Assembly: GCA_021821235.1 (NCBI GenBank)
Contig: JAKACS010000056.1
Coordinates: 1-10,515 of the forward strand
DNA from: Bacillota bacterium
GTDB lineage: Bacteria > Bacillota > Bacilli > Bacillales_B > DSM-18226
Direction of reading: 5' to 3'
DNA: 10,515 bases
Below the pieces are notes generated by a model. It did no database searches, had not been told where the DNA came from, and worked only from the letters and a program-made list of their open reading frames with translations. Positions within the stretch are counted from its first letter, which is position 1; every line of letters begins with the position of its first letter. The position numbers and the translations under genes are program-made. Below, piece after piece: positions 6,122-10,515 of this stretch.

Positions 6122-6886
6122 CTAAACTGGAAATTTGAAACGATAATTTTGATAATGATGCCGTAAATAATTGGACAAAGCTTTTTCAAATAGTTTATTG
6201 TTTTCAATTGCCGTGACGTAAGCATCATAAAAAATATACGCATAAATGGATGGAATGTATAAAGCCCATTGCATATCAAGGACAGCTTTTGATTTAGGTA
6301 AATTCCCAAGAACCAAATAATGTATTGCTACAGGTATGTGGGAAAAATGTACCATGAAAATCGTGAAAGCGAAAATAAAAAAACCTGTCAGTACTTTATG
6401 TATATACAAATGGCCGAGTCCTGGCGCAATGACGGACCAACATAAGGCAGTAACTGGTTCGCGTTTATCAAGATAATTGAAATCAAAACTTGATAAATTC
6501 AGCGGTGCAATCGGGGCATCTTCACGGTCGGCGAGAAGATAGAGTTTATTCATGTCAACGGTTGCCCGGTAGCTGTCCCAAATTGCGTACATATAAATTC
6601 CGCAATATAAAATTAACCATCTTTCATCAAGTACTTCCTTTGCTTTGTTAAATTCACCCAAAAGTGAATAGAAAATGCCTAAATTAATTTTTGCTTTTGT
6701 GTTAATAAACAATTCCCAGCTAATTAAAATAAAGCCTTTTAACAAGCGTTGCTGCATTAAGTTTCCAAAGCCGGGGAACGAAAAGGAGAAAAACGCAGGA
6801 ATCCAAGGATTGCGCAAATGCAGCTGGGAAGTGGTTAACGCGGATAAGTTGGCACGTTTCCATCGAAAAGACTGGTTCCCAGTCAA
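6122..6886 (-). CDS. Unrecognised membrane protein with exact-offset internal duplication
   Basis: A 254-residue protein from the preferred TTG start. Two halves repeat at a constant offset of 117 residues without gaps: residues 38-119 and 155-236 share 28 of 82 residues by my count. Shared signposts are PG-[FL]-G-x-L, GF, LLG/LVLG, K-x-K-x-VLD-x2-W, IY-x-Y, D-x-Y and NKL. Each half has about two to three hydrophobic segments, so the whole is a two-fold membrane protein; the charged VLD/NKL segments are probably in loops or helix ends. I cannot name a family. TTG 6884-6886 is chosen because AAGGAGG (6894-6900) lies seven bases before it. ATG codons at 6916 and 6904 are in frame, but lack a good ribosome site, and AAGGAGG would then lie inside the gene. 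It is the first gene of an operon with the 150-residue protein. Confidence 0.7.
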   Translation of the reverse strand: MTGNQSFRWKRANLSALTTSQLHLRNPWIPAFFSFSFPGFGNLMQQRLLKGFILISWELFINTKAKINLGIFYSLLGEFNKAKEVLDERWLILYCGIYMYAIWDSYRATVDMNKLYLLADREDAPIAPLNLSSFDFNYLDKREPVTALCWSVIAPGLGHLYIHKVLTGFFIFAFTIFMVHFSHIPVAIHYLVLGNLPKSKAVLDMQWALYIPSIYAYIFYDAYVTAIENNKLFEKALSNYLRHHYQNYRFKFPV

Positions 6887-6893
6887 ATCAATT

Positions 6894-6900
6894 CCTCCTT
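6894..6900 (-). promoter_or_regulatory. Ribosome-binding site deciding the TTG start at 6886
   Basis: AAGGAGG on the minus strand is a near-perfect anti-16S match, seven bases before TTG 6884-6886. It argues against the longer start at 6916. Confidence 0.6.
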
Positions 6901-6958
6901 CCATTATTGTTACCATTAACTTTCCATTTTTCTTACAGTTTCATCCGTTCATTTTCAA

Positions 6959-6986
6959 ATAGTAGTTATGATTGGGAATTTGTCAT
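6959..6986 (-). promoter_or_regulatory. Weak candidate promoter of the two-gene membrane operon
   Basis: On the minus strand, ATGACA (6981-6986), a 16-base spacer and TACTAT (6959-6964). Transcription would start near 6952, giving a leader of about 66 bases. It is back to back with the cold-shock promoter at 6996-7024. Confidence 0.4.
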
Positions 6987-6995
6987 TTTCGCTTC

Positions 6996-7024
6996 TTGAC
7001 ATTCCATCTAAAAAATGTTAAATT
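6996..7024 (+). promoter_or_regulatory. Sigma-A promoter of the cold-shock gene, with long leader
   Basis: A perfect TTGACA (6996-7001), 17 bases and TAAATT (7019-7024) give a predicted start near 7031, leaving an untranslated leader of about 149 bases before ATG 7180. Long leaders are usual for cold-shock genes and often control RNA stability and translation with temperature. Confidence 0.65.
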
Positions 7025-7072
7025 TTAATAAGCCGTTGCACGTGTTAGATTTATGTAACAAGCTTATTCAAT

Positions 7073-7098
7073 GTTTAACTGACGTTTGGATGAGGTAA
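7073..7098 (+). promoter_or_regulatory. Candidate sigma-B-type second promoter of the cold-shock gene
   Basis: GTTTAA (7073-7078), 14 bases and AGGTAA (7093-7098) fit the sigma-B consensus GTTTWW / GGGWAW except at one base of the -10. Transcription would begin near 7105. The match is short and may be chance. Confidence 0.3.
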
Positions 7099-7144
7099 TG
7101 AAAAGTAAAGCTATATACGTTGTAATTTGGTGAATTTTACACAT

Positions 7145-7160
7145 GGCTTTGACGTAAGCC
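7145..7160 (+). promoter_or_regulatory. Small hairpin beside the cold-shock ribosome site
   Basis: GGCTT (7145-7149) and AAGCC (7156-7160) are perfect five-base arms around TGACGT, ending three bases before AGGAGG (7164-7169). A leader hairpin at this place could affect ribosome access with temperature. The stem alone is weak. Confidence 0.35.
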
Positions 7161-7179
7161 AATAGGAGGAAATTTTTAC

Positions 7180-7380
7180 ATGAAAAACGGTAAAGTAAAA
7201 TGGTTCAATTCTGAAAAAGGTTTCGGTTTCATCGAAGCTGAAGACGGAAACGACGTATTCGTTCATTATTCTGCAATCCAAACTGAAGGTTTCAAAACAT
7301 TAGAAGAAGGCCAAGAAGTTTCTTTCGAAGTTGTTGAAGGTGCTCGTGGACCACAAGCTGCTAATGTAACGAAAAAATAA
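7180..7380 (+). CDS. csp: Cold-shock protein (single CSD domain)
   Basis: A 66-residue cold-shock domain protein, the normal length for the Bacillus CspB/C/D group. RNP1 is KGFGFI (residues 13-18) and RNP2 is VFVHY (26-30), where Tyr replaces the common Phe. It binds single-stranded RNA and DNA through the aromatic face and acts as an RNA chaperone. The start ATG follows AGGAGG (7164-7169) at ten bases. Codon use is strongly biased to GAA, TTC, AAA and AAC, as expected for a highly expressed gene. A strong promoter and long leader precede it, and a 12-bp-stem terminator follows, so it is a single-gene unit. Which paralogue (CspB, C or D) it is cannot be settled from this sequence, though the [14 protein letters not shown] part resembles CspB. 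Confidence 0.95.
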   Translation: MKNGKVKWFNSEKGFGFIEAEDGNDVFVHYSAIQTEGFKTLEEGQEVSFEVVEGARGPQAANVTKK

Positions 7381-7403
7381 TAATGGTTGTGAAACCAATG
7401 ATC

Positions 7404-7435
7404 AACAACCCGGTCGATTTGACCGGGTTGTTTTG
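7404..7435 (+). terminator. Intrinsic terminator of the cold-shock gene
   Basis: AACAACCCGGTC (7404-7415) and GACCGGGTTGTT (7421-7432) form a perfect 12-bp stem around GATTT, followed by a T-run. It is 23 bases past the stop codon. Confidence 0.9.
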
Positions 7436-7500
7436 TGTTTATTTTAAATTTTGCAATTCACAAATACTTCACAAAATAGCTCCCAATTAGCATGCTGTTA

Positions 7501-7509
7501 TGCTACAAT
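7501..7509 (+). promoter_or_regulatory. Extended -10 promoter upstream of sbcD
   Basis: TGCTACAAT (TGn plus TACAAT) is an extended -10; the -35 position 17 bases up (TCCCAA) is poor, as such promoters tolerate. The predicted start near 7516 falls within the LexA box. Confidence 0.5.
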
Positions 7510-7515
7510 AATAGA

Positions 7516-7527
7516 GAACAAATGTTC
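7516..7527. promoter_or_regulatory. LexA (SOS) box of the sbcDC operon
   Basis: GAACAAATGTTC is a perfect GAAC-N4-GTTC palindrome, extended by A and T to 14 bases (7515-7528). It matches the Bacillus LexA/DinR core (consensus CGAAC-N4-GTTCG, here with A/T outside). It lies at the predicted start of transcription, where LexA would block the polymerase. Confidence 0.75.
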
Positions 7528-7573
7528 TTAATTTAAATTCCCTTCATTTTTAAGGACCTTTAAAAAACAATTT

Positions 7574-7582
7574 TGCTATAAT
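7574..7582 (+). promoter_or_regulatory. Second extended -10 promoter of sbcD
   Basis: TGCTATAAT is a perfect extended -10. Transcription would begin near 7589, about 30 bases before the sbcD start. The -35 is not obvious. It lies downstream of the LexA box and may supply basal expression. Confidence 0.45.
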
Positions 7583-7618
7583 AATAACATTGGTTAACAA
7601 GCAAAATGAGGTGAAAGC

Positions 7619-8764
7619 ATGAAATTTATCCATACAGCAGATTGGCATTTAGGAAAATTGGTGCATGGTGTTTATATGACGGAACACCAGCGAGAGGTGC
7701 TCGAACAATTCATCGAAATCGTTGCAGAAGAACAGCCTGATGCCGTCATTATTGCCGGTGATTTATATGATCGTTCCGTTCCCCCGGTAGATGCAGTAAA
7801 CCTGCTTGACGAAATACTTTTTAAAATCAATGTTGAGTTAAAGACGCCGATTGTAGCGATCGCGGGCAATCACGATAGCGCCGAGCGTTTATCATTCGGC
7901 AGCTCCTGGTATAAACATAGTCAGTTTTATTTAACCGGCAAGCTAGAGCAAATGCCAATACCTGTTCAACTGAGCGGGATAAATTTCTATCTCATTCCCT
8001 ATGCAGAACCGGGAATAGTCCGGGAATTGCTAGGTGATGATTCGATTCATACCCATCAAGATGCCATGAAAGCAATGATTGGCAAAATCGAGCTAAACTT
8101 GAACCCGATTGAACCAAATGTTCTTGTTGGACACGCTTTTGTCCTTGGCGGTTCTACCTCTGATTCCGAACGCACACTCGCAGTCGGCGGCTCTAGCTGT
8201 GTTAGCTCAGACCTGTTTGCGCCTTTCTCCTACACAGCGCTCGGCCACCTTCATAGCCCGGATGCGATTCGCCATGAAAAAGTGAAATATTCTGGTTCAT
8301 TATTAAAATATTCTTTTTCCGAAGCGAAGCAAAACAAGTCCATTTCCATTATTGAAATGAATCCAGATGGCAGCTTTCAGCACCGCTATCGCTCCCTCAG
8401 ACCAACACATGACATGAGGGAAATCGAAGGTTACCTCGAGCATCTGCTTGATCCTTCTTTTTATGAAAAACAACAAACGCATGACTTTTTGAAAATTAAT
8501 CTGCTTGACGAAGGAGCCCTACTTGATCCGATTAACAAGCTACGCAAAGTATATCCAAATGTTCTCCATCTTGAGCGGAAAATAGAATCGATTGATTTAA
8601 AAAAGAAACAATCCGTTTCTGCAGCACGCGCTGAGAAAAAATCCGAACTTGAACTATTTGAACAATTTTATACGGAAATGACCACCGCACAGTTCACTGA
8701 AGAAAAGAAAGCAGTGATGGCAGAAGTGATTGAAAACGCCTTGAATGTGGGGGCTGTGAAATGA
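7619..8764 (+). CDS. sbcD: SbcD, nuclease subunit of the SbcCD (Mre11-type) complex
   Basis: A 381-residue Mre11-family metallophosphoesterase. The metal-binding motifs occur in order: D8-W-H10, GD48, GNHD (residues 83-86), H172 in GHAF, and GHLH (209-212). A C-terminal capping domain follows, with a Lys/Glu-rich helix near residues 325-355. With SbcC it cuts hairpins and protein-blocked DNA ends using manganese. The start ATG follows AGGTGA (7609-7614). The gene ends in ATGA at 8761-8764, sharing four bases with the sbcC start, so the two are co-translated. In Bacillus subtilis the sbcDC pair follows addAB; here a cold-shock gene is upstream, so the operon stands apart from addAB and has its own SOS-type control region. 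Confidence 0.95.
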   Translation: MKFIHTADWHLGKLVHGVYMTEHQREVLEQFIEIVAEEQPDAVIIAGDLYDRSVPPVDAVNLLDEILFKINVELKTPIVAIAGNHDSAERLSFGSSWYKHSQFYLTGKLEQMPIPVQLSGINFYLIPYAEPGIVRELLGDDSIHTHQDAMKAMIGKIELNLNPIEPNVLVGHAFVLGGSTSDSERTLAVGGSSCVSSDLFAPFSYTALGHLHSPDAIRHEKVKYSGSLLKYSFSEAKQNKSISIIEMNPDGSFQHRYRSLRPTHDMREIEGYLEHLLDPSFYEKQQTHDFLKINLLDEGALLDPINKLRKVYPNVLHLERKIESIDLKKKQSVSAARAEKKSELELFEQFYTEMTTAQFTEEKKAVMAEVIENALNVGAVK

Positions 8765-10515
8765 GACCAATTAAACTAACGATTCAGGCGTTCGGGCCAT
8801 ATGCTGGAGTGGAAACTATTGATTTCACAACACTTGGAAATCGAACGATGTTTGTCATTTCAGGAAAAACTGGCTCGGGAAAAACGACGATATTTGATGC
8901 GATCAGCTACGCAATATACGGAAAGGCAAGCGGAGAAGACCGTACCGGATCCGAACTTCGGAGCCAATTTGCCAATGACGACCTAGCAACTGAAGTTTCT
9001 CTTGATTTTTCCCTTCGCGGCAAGATCTATTCAATAAAGAGAGCACCACAGCAGCTAAAGAAAAAAGCGAAGGGTGAGGGCTATGCAACGATTGGTGCCA
9101 AGGCAGAACTGTATATTTGGGATGATACGGGGCAAAGAAAAATAATAGCCGCAAAAATCAATGAGGTTGATGAAAAAATTAAAGAAATCATGCTGATTGA
9201 CAGCAATCAATTTCGGCAGATTCTTATGCTTCCGCAAGGCGAGTTTCGCAAGCTGCTCACTTCAGACAGTAAAGATAAGGAGGTCATTCTTCAGCGTCTT
9301 TTTCATACGCAGATTTACAAAATGATAGAAGAAAAATTAAAAGACGAAGCTGGTGAATTAAAACGAGCTGTTGAAGATCAGCAAAATACCCGGATCGAGG
9401 CAATTCGCCGTATACAAGCTGTTTTTTGCACCGAGCTTGAACAATTTGTGGAAGAAGGTAGTGAAAATGATGAAATCATTTTACCGCTTTTAAACAAAGA
9501 AATTGACGAAATGGGGGCTGCAATTACCCAATTGAGTTTTGACCTGGAGGAAAAACAAAAACAGCAGGATCAGCTTAAACATCAGCTTTTTACTGCAGAG
9601 GCAACTTTAAAGCAACTTCAAACAAAAAAAGAGTTAACATTGAAAAAAAGGATACTTGAAGAACAAAAGGAGACTTTTGCAGAAAAGGAACAGCAGGTTC
9701 GGTTTGCGCAAAAAGCTGCGATCTTGGCTCGGCAGGAGGAGCTTTGTCAACGTCTAAAAAAAGAATCCGACCAGCTCGTGCAAAACGCGGCAAGGATTTC
9801 ATCAAAGGTTAATTTGTTGGACAAATTTGCAACTGAGCATTATTCAAAGCTGCTGCAGGAAGAAGAGAAGGGTAATGAGCGTGAGGAAGCAGCAGCTAAA
9901 ATCAATCGCCTGCAAAATATGAAAGAAGGAGTTTATTCCTTCGCTGGAATTGAGCAGGCTGCCAATCAAGTTTCTCAATTGCTTGAAAAAGCAAAAGAGA
10001 AACAGAAAATGGCTGAAGAACAGCTTTGCAAAATTGAAGAAAAGCAAAAAAAAGTGCAAGCGCAAAAAACGGAAATGGAACAAGGTCAACTTATATTTAT
10101 TGAAAATGAGCGGAATATAGAGAAATTGACTGCAGAAATCGAAAAGTTAACCCGTTTCGAGAAGGCAACGGTACGCCATCTTCAAAAGCAAACCGAATTG
10201 AAGCGTGTTTCTGGCCGATTTGAGAAGGCTTCGGCATCATTCCATGATGCCAAAATCTTAATGGAAGAAATGGAGCATTCCTGGGTATCCGGGCAGGCCG
10301 CTCTATTAGCCCAAAAACTTGAAAATGGGAAAGAATGCCCTGTCTGCGGTTCAATACACCATCCATCTCCTGCTCTAGTTCCTGATGGAAGAATTCCGAC
10401 AGAAGAAGATTTACAAGCAGCCAAAGCTCAACTACAGAGGTTAGAAGCGGAAAGCGCTCGAGCACAGTCTGCTCTTTATGAATGCCAATCAGAAGAAAAA
10501 AGCGCGAGGGAAACA
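8761..10515 (+). CDS. sbcC: SbcC, Rad50-type ATPase subunit, 5' part (3' end outside window)
   Basis: The frame runs open from ATG 8761 to the last base, giving 585 residues of a protein usually more than 1000 long. The N-terminal ATPase lobe has Walker A GKTGSGKT (residues 35-42) and the Q-loop LPQGEF near residues 158-162. From about residue 200 a long coiled coil of Glu/Gln/Lys-rich heptads runs to the zinc hook, Cys526-Pro-Val-Cys529, through which two SbcC molecules join. After the hook the return coiled coil begins. The C-terminal lobe with Walker B and the signature motif lies beyond the window. The gene overlaps sbcD by ATGA and should be regulated with it by the LexA box at 7516-7527. 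Confidence 0.95.
   Translation, partial: MRPIKLTIQAFGPYAGVETIDFTTLGNRTMFVISGKTGSGKTTIFDAISYAIYGKASGEDRTGSELRSQFANDDLATEVSLDFSLRGKIYSIKRAPQQLKKKAKGEGYATIGAKAELYIWDDTGQRKIIAAKINEVDEKIKEIMLIDSNQFRQILMLPQGEFRKLLTSDSKDKEVILQRLFHTQIYKMIEEKLKDEAGELKRAVEDQQNTRIEAIRRIQAVFCTELEQFVEEGSENDEIILPLLNKEIDEMGAAITQLSFDLEEKQKQQDQLKHQLFTAEATLKQLQTKKELTLKKRILEEQKETFAEKEQQVRFAQKAAILARQEELCQRLKKESDQLVQNAARISSKVNLLDKFATEHYSKLLQEEEKGNEREEAAAKINRLQNMKEGVYSFAGIEQAANQVSQLLEKAKEKQKMAEEQLCKIEEKQKKVQAQKTEMEQGQLIFIENERNIEKLTAEIEKLTRFEKATVRHLQKQTELKRVSGRFEKASASFHDAKILMEEMEHSWVSGQAALLAQKLENGKECPVCGSIHHPSPALVPDGRIPTEEDLQAAKAQLQRLEAESARAQSALYECQSEEKSARET

Noticed and set aside
6085..6309. Minus-strand frame of 74 codons across the junction of the two membrane-protein genes
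   Set aside because: It overlaps the end of the duplicated protein and the start of its partner, has no ribosome site, and interrupts two better frames.
8801..8986. A 61-codon frame in the start of sbcC
   Set aside because: The sbcC frame is open from 8761 to the window end and carries Walker A and the zinc hook; this frame is a shadow.
9590..10465. Minus-strand frames opposite sbcC
   Set aside because: They are complements of the coiled-coil coding region, Phe/Leu-rich by composition only.
1..10515. Mobile element, phage, CRISPR or defence system
   Set aside because: No transposase, integrase, terminal repeat, spacer array or known defence protein is visible; SbcCD is a housekeeping repair complex.

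Overview
The window looks like chromosomal DNA of a low-GC Bacillales bacterium, most likely a Bacillaceae member. It is AT-rich, with strong AGGAGG-type ribosome sites, TTG starts, extended -10 promoters (TGnTATAAT), a Bacillus-type LexA box (GAAC-N4-GTTC) and Bacillus-like proteins (HAAS membrane protein, DUF4173, SbcD/SbcC, cold-shock protein). I see no transposase, integrase, phage gene, CRISPR array or tRNA, and no recognisable defence system.

Layout. 1-555: 3' part of a HAAS-domain membrane protein, followed by a 482-residue DUF4173-type membrane protein (623-2071). A 22-bp palindrome lies between them. 2072-2286: two imperfect copies of a 52-bp-period repeat, each carrying a ribosome site and a start codon, then a hairpin terminator shared with the convergent gene. 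2287-3075 (minus): AIM24/TIGR00266 family protein with its own promoter. 3183-3303 (minus): a candidate unannotated small RNA with an extended -10 promoter, crossing helices and a 15-bp intrinsic terminator. 3488-5577: a SulP-type anion transporter with STAS domain and cysteine-containing tail, translationally coupled to a cysteine-free ArsR-family regulator. A likely operator overlaps their promoter. 5594-5622: bidirectional terminator. 5655-6886 (minus): a two-gene operon of unrecognised membrane proteins, one with an exact-offset internal duplication and one with two beta-alpha-beta halves split by a transmembrane hairpin. 7180-7380: cold-shock protein gene with a long leader. 7619-end: sbcD and the first 585 codons of sbcC, overlapping by four bases and preceded by a LexA box.

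Working together. SbcD and SbcC form the Mre11-Rad50-type nuclease that processes hairpins and blocked DNA ends, and the LexA box suggests DNA-damage induction. The SulP/ArsR pair reads as a self-regulated transport unit whose anion and inducer cannot be told from sequence. The HAAS/DUF4173 pair suggests an envelope-related operon, perhaps under a PadR-type regulator outside the window. The most promising undescribed items are the small RNA at 3183-3303, the tandem repeat with mini-ORFs at 2109-2232, and the duplicated membrane protein with its partner.
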